Shown here piece after piece: positions 42,194 through 53,051 of a stretch of DNA of 64,000 bases. Origin of the DNA: Exophiala sp. HKRS030 (Eukaryota > Ascomycota > Eurotiomycetes > Chaetothyriales > Herpotrichiellaceae); the NCBI GenBank assembly GCA_023897205.1, contig JAHWDD010000010.1, positions 930,001 through 994,000 of the forward strand, written 5' to 3'. The translations under genes were made by a program, and so were the position numbers. The notes under the pieces are model-generated. The model had not been told where the DNA came from and ran no database searches. It saw nothing but the letters and a program-made list of their open reading frames with translations. Within the stretch, counting starts at the first letter, position 1. Each line of letters opens with the position of its first letter.

Positions 42194-45064
42194 TCATTGT
42201 GGCCACACACGATGAACCCCAGAGAATGCTGTGAGCACACCGAAACAATTCTTCTGGTCGTCATCGGTGTCGTCTTCATCATCATCAGGGTTGTAAACCA
42301 CACCTCCAGTTGCCGTATGGAACAAGTCATTGCCATTGCCATCGTCTTCATCATCGATTGAATCCGATGATGACAAGGAGGAAGGCGAAGAAGTGGTGGC
42401 GTGCTGTGGTGGACCTCGGTTGAATACACGAGTGCTCAACAGATTTTCAGCAGTCTGTGCTCTCCCGGAAGATGAGGATTGAGAATTGTGAAGAACCGTG
42501 TCGTCGACAACATCAGCAGAGCCAGAGCCAGAGCCAGAACCAGAACCAGAACCAGAGGCCAAATCTGAAACCGAGGCAGAACCTGAACCATAATATTCAA
42601 CCTCCAATCGACCAACTCTGGCTTGTATCGACAAAAGTTCGGTGTCGCGAAGTTGGAGGAGTTGATTTAACCGTAGGATCTCGGCCTGTTGGTTTCGGAT
42701 CTGTTCGTCGCGTTCAGCAACAAGATTCTGCAAGACTTCGACCTTGAAACAGTTGACGTCGTTGTTGTGTCGGTAGGCCTCCCGCTCACGGTACACCTGG
42801 GCATGTTCGTTGGCCGCGGTCTGTAGAGCTCGGTCGAGCCCCGTGATGCCGGCGAAGTCCATTTGCTGAAAGGGAACAAAGTGTCGAGGAGAGTCCCATT
42901 GATTGGTGTGAGCTTCACCGGGCAAGAACACGTCGTGAGGGAATATGTAGTTGAGACCGTGTGGACCTAGGTTGTTGCGTGGTGGTGGTCGAGGGCCAGG
43001 GGTGATCGGCTGCTGGACCACTTCCTCCACCTCAGAGTCGGAAGAATACAAACCACGTTCAGATCTGAAATTCCCACCGGCAGGAGTAGAAGCAGCGGCC
43101 GCGTACAGCTGCTGTTCGTCTTGTGTCGGGGTCGGAGTAGGGAGACGTGGTGTGGGTGGAGTGATGGTGACCGTGACAGCTGCAGTGGCGGTGGTAGTAA
43201 CGACAGGTTCAGGTTGACGAGGTTCCGACACCGGCCGGGCGGCTGCTGACTCTTGCACTGGTTGCTGGCTTGCTCTTGTTCTTCTTCTACGAAGAACAAC
43301 CAAACCTTCTCGGTATTCAGGAGATTCATCATCTTCTTCACCGCCACCGTCGACGCCACCACCATTGGTCGAAGGAGAGGTCACTTCTCTAGGGCGTAAA
43401 CCCCAACCTTGGAATTGAACACTGGTAATTGGCTGAGGTGGTGTCAAGGCTCGATTGCTCGAGTTAGCGGTGTTGCTGCTGATGATAGAATAAGTATCAT
43501 TTCCGTTGCCATTGGCATTGACATTCCCAGATTGTAGTGCCCATTCCTGAGTCCCAATTCGAACCATGTGCTGTTGATTGTCGGCGGCGTTGAACTGGTC
43601 GAGATCCGTGTCGTCCCAGGCACGATTGGTAGAAGAGGAAGAGTTTAGATTCTGACCGCCGGCAGCATTGTTGTTCGAAGTAGAGAACGACGACGAGGTC
43701 ACAGGCTTCAAGGCCCATTCATCGGTCGCCACACGTACCAGACGCTGATCGTCACCAGCTTCAAACTGTTCCAAGTCCGTATCATCCCAGGCGCGGTTTG
43801 ATGATGACGGTGATGGCCGACCATTTTCAGATTGACCAGGAGAAGAACTGCGCTCTGCAGATCGAAGTGCCCATTCCTCAGTACCAACACGAACCAGACG
43901 TTGATCACCGGTGTCTTGAAACTGATCATGATCGGTGTCATCCCAGGCGCGGTTAGAAGAGGACGGTGAGACGGATTTTCCAGTGTCAGCAGCATTTCCG
44001 GAACCACGAGAGGAGGAGCCCTGTACAGATTTGATGGCCCATTCCTCAGAACCCACGCGTACCAGACAGTGGTGGTCATCAGGATCGAACTGGTCAAGAT
44101 CTGTGTCGTCCCAAGCACGATTGCTGGATTCTCCATCAGAAACAATCACGGTTGGCAGAACGGCAGGGGGATCCTGCAGAGCAGCAGACGAAGTTTCTCC
44201 GGATACTGCACAAGCTATTCCTGCCTTGCTGGACGATGTCGCAGTGATATTTATAGTATGATTTGATATCCCATTCTCATGCTCAACATGAGATTGTGCC
44301 GGTGGAAATCGGACGGTTGGCGCGAAATTTGGTGCCGGTGGTGCAGGTTGGGTTTGATCAATGCCTCGGCCGGGAAGTCGTTGATGTTCTCGGTGATTGA
44401 GCCATGGAAAAAGGCTGTCACTGGGGTTGAATGTATCACTGCTGAGATTTCCAGAAGGTAGTTGGCGTGGAGATGGTGGAGCAGCAACGATGCCTGTGTT
44501 CCGGCCCTGATCTCCTTGTGCTGCTACCTGTACCGTCGCAGACTCGATTGCTCGTGTAGGGGTGAATAAATTCGTCTGTATCGAACCGGAAACACTACGT
44601 GCTGCTTCAGTAGAAAGATTAGCATCATCATTTACCGGTTTGGTATCAGAGGTACTTGCAGGCATAACGCTGTTTGCAGCCGAGGCCACATATGGTTGTG
44701 CTGAATGAGCAGCCGAAATACCGGAACGAGCAGTGATTGTGATGCGTCGACGCTGTCCATTGGAAGATGCAGGACCAGCAGCAACACCAAAATTGTTAGC
44801 ACTTTCTGTACTTGAGTGATCGGCGACACTGCTGGTATCTTCCCAGTTGGAGCGAAGGACCGGACCGACAATTCGACCGGATGCAGTCCTCGCCGCCAAT
44901 CGAGCTGCCACTGGAACAATATCTACCGTTCTCAGTGTATCACGACTGGCATTGATCGATTGATTGGTGTTCAGTCGCGAGTGTTTCGAAGAGCCTGTAA
45001 TCTTTCGGAAAGAATTAGTCAGCCGATATTTTGAGCGCCGGAGCGCGTTTTTGAGGTTATCCAT
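42194..45064 (-). CDS. Large low-complexity protein with four tandem WDDTD repeats; unknown
   Basis: A single exon of 956 aa from the ATG at 45064. The frame continues upstream to 45499, but its residues there are Cys/His-rich and look non-coding. Residues about 314-530 hold four repeats of 52-57 aa. Each opens with NRAWDDTDLDQF (starts near 314, 370, 422 and 479) and has VRVGTEEWALRS about 20 residues later. A weaker fifth echo (QFQGWGLRPRE) may follow. The rest is S/T/N/P-rich. Further on are a coiled coil (LVAERDEQIRNQQAEILRLN) and a run of GS dipeptides coded by gag-cca-type repeats (42513-42560). The N-terminus is basic. No domain family recognised; no signal peptide or membrane segment seen. 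Confidence 0.72.
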   Translation of the reverse strand: MDNLKNALRRSKYRLTNSFRKITGSSKHSRLNTNQSINASRDTLRTVDIVPVAARLAARTASGRIVGPVLRSNWEDTSSVADHSSTESANNFGVAAGPASSNGQRRRITITARSGISAAHSAQPYVASAANSVMPASTSDTKPVNDDANLSTEAARSVSGSIQTNLFTPTRAIESATVQVAAQGDQGRNTGIVAAPPSPRQLPSGNLSSDTFNPSDSLFPWLNHREHQRLPGRGIDQTQPAPPAPNFAPTVRFPPAQSHVEHENGISNHTINITATSSSKAGIACAVSGETSSAALQDPPAVLPTVIVSDGESSNRAWDDTDLDQFDPDDHHCLVRVGSEEWAIKSVQGSSSRGSGNAADTGKSVSPSSSNRAWDDTDHDQFQDTGDQRLVRVGTEEWALRSAERSSSPGQSENGRPSPSSSNRAWDDTDLEQFEAGDDQRLVRVATDEWALKPVTSSSFSTSNNNAAGGQNLNSSSSTNRAWDDTDLDQFNAADNQQHMVRIGTQEWALQSGNVNANGNGNDTYSIISSNTANSSNRALTPPQPITSVQFQGWGLRPREVTSPSTNGGGVDGGGEEDDESPEYREGLVVLRRRRTRASQQPVQESAAARPVSEPRQPEPVVTTTATAAVTVTITPPTPRLPTPTPTQDEQQLYAAAASTPAGGNFRSERGLYSSDSEVEEVVQQPITPGPRPPPRNNLGPHGLNYIFPHDVFLPGEAHTNQWDSPRHFVPFQQMDFAGITGLDRALQTAANEHAQVYREREAYRHNNDVNCFKVEVLQNLVAERDEQIRNQQAEILRLNQLLQLRDTELLSIQARVGRLEVEYYGSGSASVSDLASGSGSGSGSGSGSADVVDDTVLHNSQSSSSGRAQTAENLLSTRVFNRGPPQHATTSSPSSLSSSDSIDDEDDGNGNDLFHTATGGVVYNPDDDEDDTDDDQKNCFGVLTAFSGVHRVWPQ
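43590..44128 (-). repeat. Four tandem protein-coding repeats (WDDTD unit)
   Basis: Internal to the gene above. At DNA level the units begin near 44125, 43957, 43801 and 43630, a period of 156-171 bases. The linker between units varies in length and is S-rich, whereas the AWDDTD and EWAL cores are conserved. Confidence 0.75.
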
Positions 45065-46077
45065 GTTGCTGAGATAGTTAGTGCTTCCCTGAAGCTCTGC
45101 CGCCAGCTTTGTGAAGTGGTTGGTTGAAAAAGCGATTACTGTTAAACGTCGAGCGGTTATTGTTGAGCGATTGGTCGCTTTGAATACACTGGCTGTTGAG
45201 CAGTAACTGTGGTGATCTTGTAGTTTGTGTTTAGAGAAGCAGAAGGGACGAGGAAGTAATTGATATAGGACACTGAGAGAGGCACTCCATTGTTCTGCCA
45301 GTTTGAATCCTAACATTGCCACTCTCCTGAAACAATGTAAGTGACAAAGGTCAGGGAGTGTCAAAGGGTTTTCCAAGGTCTTTCTGTGTGCATGATAATG
45401 CTGGTATGGCCCTTTCAAGGAGATACCCAAGCAAACAAAAGCTCCTGTCTGCTGACATTGGGCTTTTTGTTGGATTGTCCTGAGTGGTAACAAGGTCAAT
45501 GCACCCTATGGAATGAGGCGCGGATACACTCCAGGTTGTTGACTGTCAAACAAAGAGATGAGGGTGTCCGTGGTCGGGAGACTGTACAAGAAGATGATGC
45601 AGGAAGAGTATCGACTGTCAACTGACTGAAGTTCTGTGCAAGAGGAGAATGCAGAAAGAAAGCGCGCTGCACATTATACCATGGACGTTGTTGTGCTCGT
45701 TTCGGTTAGCCACAGCCTTATTCAACGAGTGCCTCATCCACAAGGCTGAAAATCGCAGGCGGCACAAACCAAGCACCTCTCATCACTCTCTAGAGAAAAT
45801 GTGAGAGGACTTGTAATGATGTAAAGTAGCATCACTTTCATCCTCATGACAGAATTTTTGAGTTGTGTAGCAAGTTGAGTTGAAGTCGGCTAAATTCCCA
45901 TCGGCCATACGCCGGTTCTTTGCCGCTGTCCTGCCGATCACGTACTATTAATCGTCTTTGCATCATTACAATACTTTGCTTTCCCTCTAGCATTACTGAC
46001 TGAGAGCTGATTCTGACTCGAACGAAATCTGGATATAAATCGCTAAAGTCACAATTTTCACTTGACTAGCTCTCGCA
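45065..46077. other. Intergenic: divergent promoter
   Basis: About 1 kb between the WDDTD-repeat gene and the SDR gene. TATAAAT at 46034-46040 is 38 bases before the SDR ATG and is a good TATA candidate. No gene inside. Confidence 0.45.
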
Positions 46078-47016
46078 ATGGGTCGAACGATCCTTATAAC
46101 AGGTATTTTGAATCCATACTGTCACAGTCCATGGTACGCGCTGTTAATACCATCCAGGGGCCAATCGCGGTTTAGGTTATGAGCTTGCTAGGCAAATGTC
46201 AGAGTCAGCCACCGTTATTGGTACGGCGAGAAATCCTTCTGATGCCCAGAAACTTCGAGAGCTGAAGAATGTCCATATTGTGGGCATGGATGTCGCATCA
46301 GAAGGATCGATCAAATCTGCTTTGGAGGAAATCAAGAAACATGCCCCTAATGGCATCGATGAGCTCTGGAACAACGCCGGTCGAAACGGAGTCAAAGGTC
46401 CCATCACTGAAGAAATTGACACCAAGGAATGGCTTGCCGAATTCCAGACCAATGTTGTTGGGCCGTCAATTGTGACTCGTCTGGCTCTGCCACTTTTGCG
46501 AAAGGCTCAAAATGCGAAGGTCATATTTGTAAGTAGCTCTGTCAACGCAGGATCGTGTGCCATTGCGAGATCAAATTTTTGGGTTTTCCATTGTTAACCG
46601 ATCACAGATGTCTTCCGGATGTGGCTCTGTCACCGAAAGAGCTGGTGATGACACAATGCCGGTGTACTCGGCTTCGAAAGCAGCACTGGACATGACAGTC
46701 AAGGTCAGGAACATACGCTATCGTAGGCTGAATCCAGTGAAATTGCTAATACCATTACACAGTACTGGTATACTGCACTGAAGAAGGAAGGCATTGCAGT
46801 AACAGCCATGGACCCAGGCTGGTATGAGAAACGCACATCTGCCACACCAGCGCACAAGCTGACACAGAAAATAGGGTCCTTACTGACATGGGAGGGCCTG
46901 AAGCTCAACTCGCCCCTGAAGTTTCGATAGGAGGAATGCTAAGAGTCGTCAAGGAGCTCACACCTGCCTCGGAGCCAAAACTGCGAACATACGATGGTTC
47001 TGTGCATGCTTGGTAG
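46078..47016 (+). CDS. Short-chain dehydrogenase/reductase
   Basis: Exons 46078-46102, 46158-46528, 46608-46703, 46763-46821 and 46875-47016 give 230 aa. The classical SDR layout is present: TGANRGLGYELARQM (cofactor glycine motif, completed only after removing intron 1), DELWNNAGRNG (NNAG), SSGCGSVTERAG with its catalytic Ser, and YSASKAALDM (Y-x3-K). The C-terminal AVTAMDPGWVLTDMGGPEAQ matches the family. Cofactor (NADH or NADPH) and substrate cannot be set. The short first exon of 25 bases ends inside the cofactor motif. It resembles the carbonyl-reductase-like SDRs common in fungi. Confidence 0.87.
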
Positions 47017-47696
47017 ATGGTTCGGAGTACCGGCGTGGACATATCCCTTTGATCACTCGGAAGGGTTGAAAACTGTACCAGTCACTGCAGCGTCTATGTA
47101 GACTCTAGAAGCGAGGAGATCAGACTGTATATCTACAGGTCAAAAACAGGACACAGTACAGTCCCAAGACGATGTATCCGTAGACGGTAGTCAGTGCTAC
47201 AGCCTTGCCACGTGTAGATGTTTTCACAGGCTATGTGGCTTTATCTTCGGCTGACCTTCCATTTGACGAGATCTTCAACATCAGCCACGGAACCACAGAA
47301 AGAGAAAGACAGCGCCACAGAGTGATATTGAAAGCACGCTTTACAACCGTCAAAAGAGAAACCTCTTCGCAACAAAGGACACACCATTTACACCTTTTCC
47401 TCTTCGTGACGTATGCTTTTGCTCTTGAACACGACTCACTTGTTCAATCCTCGCTTTACTACTTTTCTTTATTGTCACTTCTGGACGGCCAACTGCTTTC
47501 AACTTTTCATCACATTTCGAGACCACTTCACCAGGATTGTGATATCGACTCCATATCTTGGAAAAATCCGGTCTCTACCCAAGACTTGTTGACCAGAAAC
47601 CATTCAAGACTTAGACTCAATCACCTCGCATCATTCATAACGTTAACAATCACAAAGCCTTGAAACCAAATCATCCAGGATCATTTCAGGCCTGTC
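47017..47696. other. Intergenic
   Basis: About 680 bases holding the 3' flank of the SDR gene and the C/T-rich promoter of the WD40 gene. No gene recognised. Confidence 0.4.
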
Positions 47697-48995
47697 ATGT
47701 CAGGTGAGACATAATACACCTCTTTGGAATGCTCCTTGTCTCGCAGCACACTGCACTCTGATAGCCACTGATGTGTCTTTAGAAACACCCCGAGTTGTTC
47801 CTCTTACCTGTCATGGGCACTCTCGTCCTGTCACCCATTTGAGCTTCTCGTCTATCGTCGACGATGACCAGTACTATCTCATCTCCGCCTGTAAAGGTTT
47901 GTTGCAGGAGTTCGTATCTTCAATGGTTATGTCTTACAAGGTGCAGATAACAATCCCATGCTGAGAGATGGTATCACCGGCGACTGGTACGTCTTCAACC
48001 AGACCACAACAGTGACTTGGCTAATATGTCTTCAGGATCGGCACTTTCATCGGCCATAAAGGCGCTGTCTGGTCGTCGAGGCTGTCATCAGATGCCAGAC
48101 TCGCAGCTACAGGCTCCGCTGATTTTACCGCGTGGGTCCGCTTTTATCCTCTTTTAACTCATACACTTATAATCTCGCCAGGAGAATCTGGGATCCACAG
48201 ACCGGTGAATGCCTTAACATCCTCGAGCACAACCATATTGTCCGCTCTGTCGCGTTTCCTATACAAAACAAACCACAATGTGTCGCAACTGGTGGGCAGG
48301 ATAAGAGGCTCAAAATCTTCGATCTAACGAGAGGGGGCAGTGCCGCGTCGCCTACACAAGCCGATTCTTCTTCTCTAGTGACCCCGCGCAAGACTTCTGA
48401 AGGCCTCGAAATTGGAATAGGTGAACATGGGGGAACGATCAAGTCTATCATCTGGAACGTTGACTACAACATCTTGACAAGTGCGTGCGAGGACAAGACC
48501 ATTCGCTGGTGGGATCTCCGAACTCAGCGCATGATCACAAGCTACAAGACCGAGCGTGACATTGGCTCATGTGAACTATCCACACACCAATCTGGTGACC
48601 CTAACCCAGGCATCATCAGTGTTTCAATCGGTCATTCTGCCTTGTTCTTCGATGCTGGACGTCCAGGCGAACTAATCAAACAAGTCAACTTTGACCATGA
48701 TATCTCAAGTGTGGCAATCAATGCTACAAATGGTCGCTTCGTCACAGGCGGGGCCAATCAGACATGGGTCCATGTTTGGGATTTTGAACAAGAGAAGGAA
48801 CTAGGTATGTTGTTTGAGGACCTCTAAAGTCATGATCGAGACACTGATAATCCTGCAGAAGTTCTCAAGGGCCACCATGGACCAATTTGGTCATCATCTT
48901 TCTCTCCCGATGGCAAGCTATTTGCGACTGGGAGTGAAGATGGTACGATCAAATTGTGGAAGGCCTGCAAAGAGCCATATGGACTTTGGCGATGA
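47697..48995 (+). CDS. WD40 repeat protein, STRAP-like
   Basis: Exons 47697-47703, 47783-47896, 47947-47986, 48036-48131, 48182-48804 and 48859-48995 give 338 aa. The start is a 7-base exon (ATG TCA G), and the phases agree throughout. WD units are seen in [82 protein letters not shown] and [15 protein letters not shown], giving a seven-bladed propeller. The length and the motif DGTIKLWK near the end fit STRAP/Unrip, which joins the SMN complex and TGF-beta signalling in animals. In fungi the role is less clear. It could also be another small WD40 scaffold. Confidence 0.8.
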
Positions 48996-50527
48996 ACTTT
49001 TCAGATGGCTACTGCCGTACATTTCTGACGGAGGACAGAAACGGTCACCTAAGTGAGAACACTCCCTCTCGTGGGCCATTCCAAAAGCTCCATGCGTTCT
49101 CATCTCTAACGAAATCCACTATCATTCAGTCCCAATTCACACCTACACGCTCCCACCAAACACTACACGACAGACTAGGACGATACCCCGATCGATGTCC
49201 CTGGAGCTGAAGCTCTTAACCCCTTCACATAGAGTTCATAAGAAGCGGCATCCGAAACAGCTACTCATTAACTCAATAATTCGTCTTTCGCAATTCAGAG
49301 ATATTGAAGCACCGGTGGGGGGAGGGCTCGATGGAAAATCGGTTTGTTCGGGTCAAGAAATCAACAAGAATCAACTCGACGCTGCGACTCAAAACAACCG
49401 AAAAAGGGAACAAGAGGACTTGGTTGGAATCGAAAATTATGGCGATGGGCAAGAAAAGAATTTTTTGCCTAAATCGCTGACTTCAAAATGTCTCATTATC
49501 AGTCATGTCAAAACTGTCACAAAGTGGAAAGTCAGACATGGCCAGGTAACACGAAACAAAAAGCTGCTGTGGTGTGCGCTCATGGCTTATGGATCGACGG
49601 AACTGGGAAGCATCGGAGCTTGGTATCATTGGTAAAAACATCTTGTGCCTGGACCTGAACCCTGCAGCAAAGCTTGGGGCAGGGATTTGGGAAGAGCTTG
49701 GGGACTGCCGAACGGGAGCTTGGGATTCAACCCGAAGCAAAAGTTCCGTGTGTGGACTGAGCCCACACATACCAAAACTCGTATCCTCATGCTCAAGAGT
49801 CAAGGGGGAATAACGAAGCCAATTGATCCAAAAGACAGCGCATGAGTAGAAGTAGCCATAACATGCGAGCCCAATCGTTCTATCAACTCGCGTACTCCGT
49901 CCTTGGGATGATGTGGACATGGGCCATCGTCATCAGAATCGGTGCATTTTGGGTCACCGCCAGTCTGCGTTCTGGCATTTTCGGGCAACATGAGATAGAT
50001 GATTCGACGATGAATTGCAAGCCCACAGATCTTCATGCTGCAACTAGCTTGGGAAGGAAAGGCTGAGGACACCATGGGCTGTTTCAACCCACCTGGAGCT
50101 CCCTAAACACCAGCCCACCAATATTTCTTACTTCTCCCTATCACTCCACACCATCCTACAATACCCAGTACCGGCGACTTCTGTTCCCCTCCTAAAAAAA
50201 AGTACTAAATACTACGACCAACATCTCTACACGGCTACGACGCCAACCTTTTCTTTGTTTGGCACTATCCTTTTAGCGAGGAGTGTGCAGTCTGCGAGAT
50301 CCATCATTCGTTGCAGCTTCTGCTTTCTGACCCTCGTTCTCCAGATCACGCGCATATTCAACCTGCAACCTGCGCTGCTCGGCCCGTCCACACCAGTCCA
50401 GTCCAGTCCACTCCGCTTTGCTACATGACTTGCTAGCACCAAACACCTCTCTCCTCTGTACCGTCTTGCGAGCTTGATATCCCTGGGCAGCAACCCTTGA
50501 CGCATCCTAGGGTTGGGGTACAGCATA
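48996..50527. other. Intergenic
   Basis: About 1.5 kb without a recognisable gene. Repeated GAGCTTGG elements lie at 49615-49725, and a CCAGTCCAGT run at 50389-50415. Open frames of 60-150 codons occur, but none has a family pattern. Confidence 0.4.
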
Positions 50528-52124
50528 ATGACTAGAGTTCAAGGGCCCGACCGAGAAAAATTAGAAGAGATCAGAAGGAAAACGCCTGAACGCCGTCCGC
50601 ACAATGAAGCCCCCTCACAGAAGATGGCATGGCCACGATGGGAGAGGAAGGGCAAGGAGAGGAGCAGTGTAGCACTGGCTTGCTCATGGGTAGTCGACCA
50701 CCAGATCGGTAAAGACACACTCCTTTCACATATTTTGGAGAGAATGCGACTGACAGACTGCAGGTATATCTGTGAACCTCATATCCATGCTCTTCTTCAT
50801 ACACATATTCTTCCCTGCCTCCCGGCATCACACCCAGAAATTCTTCCGCATATCCTACTATAACCCAAACACCGGAACCTTTGCCCTCGGTTGGGACGAT
50901 ATATTCTTTGTCTTTTACTGGCTCATCGTCTTCACCGGTCTACGATGCGCTGTGATGGACTACATCTTGACGCCATTAGCATCCATGTGGGGTCTGAAAA
51001 AGAGAAAGCCAAAGGCTCGCTTCGCAGAACAAGCTTGGATCGTCCTGTATTCCTCTACCTCCTGGTGCGTAGGGATGTACATCATGTACAACTCCGACTA
51101 CTGGCTTGACCTGCACGCCCTCTGGCGCAACTGGCCACATCGCGAAATGGAGGGCATTGCAAAGTGGTACTACCTGGTCCAGTTTGGATTTTGGTTACAA
51201 CAGATTGTTGTGGTCAACATTGAGGCACGGAGGAAGGATCACTGGCAGATGTTCAGCCATCACATCGTCACCTGTGCGCTCATTTTCACATCGTACGGCT
51301 ATCACCAATACCGTGTCGGAACAGTCATTCTTTGTCTAATGGACATTGTGGATATCACGCTTTCCTTTGCGAAGATTTTAAAGTATCTGCATTTCGAAAC
51401 GGCCTGTGACGTGGCGTTTGGGACTTTCATGGTGGTCTGGCTCATCAACCGACACTTTATCTACATGTTGGTGTGCTGGAGTATTTACGCGCATATCCCC
51501 CAAGAGATCAAGTATGGTTGCTACAAAGGCAGCGTGGAGGATTTGCAAGGACCATCTCCCACCCCAGACGACTGGGATCACTTGACACAACCCTTCCGCG
51601 ATCCAGTGGGCCTGGTTTGTTGGAACAACAATATCAAGTGGACGTTCTTGGGCATGCTGCTAAGTCTTCAGGGCATCATGCTCTTCTGGTTCGTTCTTAT
51701 ATGCAAAGTGGCTTACAAGGTCATCACGGGCCAAGGAGCAGAAGATAATAGATCCGACGATGAGGACGACGAGGAAGATGACGAGCAGGATACTGAGGAC
51801 GAGAAGAGGTTCGGCACTAGCAACGGCAACGGCATCAGTCAGATACAACTGTGTCACGAAACGAGACCGTTTCTCGAGACTGAAGTGCTGAGCACTGATC
51901 CGAACTTCTCGCTCTCCGATCACAACTACTCAAAGAGCAAGTCCAAATCAAAGGGACCGACTTCGCCTGGACGCAAAACGAGCTCCGAAACGGTTACTGG
52001 CGGTCGCCGAAAAGCAAAACACGAATCCGGCCATTCATCCAGCGTGAATTTACTGGCTGGGAGCAGCGATAGAAAAGAGCTCTTGGGCAGAATTGGTTGT
52101 GACAAGGGTTCTGGCACGGATTGA
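50528..52124 (+). CDS. LAG1: Ceramide synthase (LAG1/LAC1 family, TLC domain)
   Basis: Exons 50528-50708 and 50764-52124 give 513 aa. The N-terminus is basic and cytosolic. A TLC domain with several hydrophobic spans follows, containing the Lag motif: HH at 226-227 (FSHHIVTCAL) and the acidic pair in DIVDITLSFAKILK (253-264). These residues form the acyl-CoA-dependent N-acyltransferase site that makes ceramide from sphingoid base in the ER membrane. A signature DHQIGISVNLISM precedes the first span. The C-terminus is a soluble acidic tail (DDEDDEEDDEQDTEDE) followed by an S/K-rich stretch, as in CK2-regulated ceramide synthases. The 55-base intron lies between DHQI and GISV. Confidence 0.9.
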
Positions 52125-53051
52125 TTTGTTGATGATGATAATGATGATGCCGCCACTTTTTTGTGTGTCCTGTTTCGTTTTTGCCCTACAAAGAGTCACG
52201 TTCGGGTATAGAGAGAGAGAGAGAGATTGTTTTTTGCGGCGTCAACTCATTCCTTTTTTCCCCTGGGTGGTGGAAGGACCTGATTGATGATTGTGATGCT
52301 AAATTGGGAAGCGTCGCTCCGGGCTCTGCCTGCAAGAAACGTAACGAACACATCAAATGATACCTTTTTCCCTGTCCCTTGTTGTATCCTGGAAAAGCGT
52401 GGGAACTGTACCCCGGCCGGACATTTTCTTTTTTTTTCTCTCTTTTTTAACCCCAAGACGACATGAACGGGACCTACTATCTACTAGCTACTACCTGGCC
52501 GGACCTGACCCTAGGAACGACCCTGCCCATACTCCGTATGAAATGAGTGAAATGAAAATGAATTGACGGGTACTATACTCCTCCTTCATGGGCGACGGAG
52601 GACGTAACACCTCTAACACTCTCCTTGATCGACTTTTGAAATGGAACACCGACTGTGTTCTTCCCCCCCTTTTTTTTAGACCGGGCAAAGTGGTACTTTG
52701 GAGTTGTCGGTGAGGATACTCCGTAATATACCGACTTGTGATCCCGCTGATAATGGTAAATGGTATCTGCTCACAACTTCATTCCTGAGCCCAGCCACAC
52801 ACAACATCAAGGATACCTTGCAAGGAGAAACGAGAACGTACACGAAGAGCGGGGGGCAAGGCCGTCAAAAAGAGACATTACTTTTATTTCACAGTTTCGA
52901 CAACACCGTAGTCTTTATTCCATCCGGGATCCAATCGATCCTCTTTCTCTATGTAAAGTACACGCCCACAGCCCCTACTGTAGAGTCTCGCAATAACCCG
53001 AGGCTCTCTACGGAGCAGTCCATTACTAAACTGTGATATTCCCCAGGTAGG
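52125..53051. other. Intergenic between convergent genes
   Basis: Holds an (AG)n run at 52211-52226, T-rich tracts, and exact TACTCCGTA copies at 52530 and 52717. No gene recognised. Confidence 0.45.

Noticed and set aside
45065..45499. N-terminal extension of the WDDTD-repeat protein
   Set aside because: Residues are Cys/His-rich and unlike the rest; the ATG at 45064 begins a sensible basic N-terminus.
49195..49635. 146-codon open frame after the STRAP-like gene
   Set aside because: No recognisable domain and a frame that ends arbitrarily; probably 3' flank.
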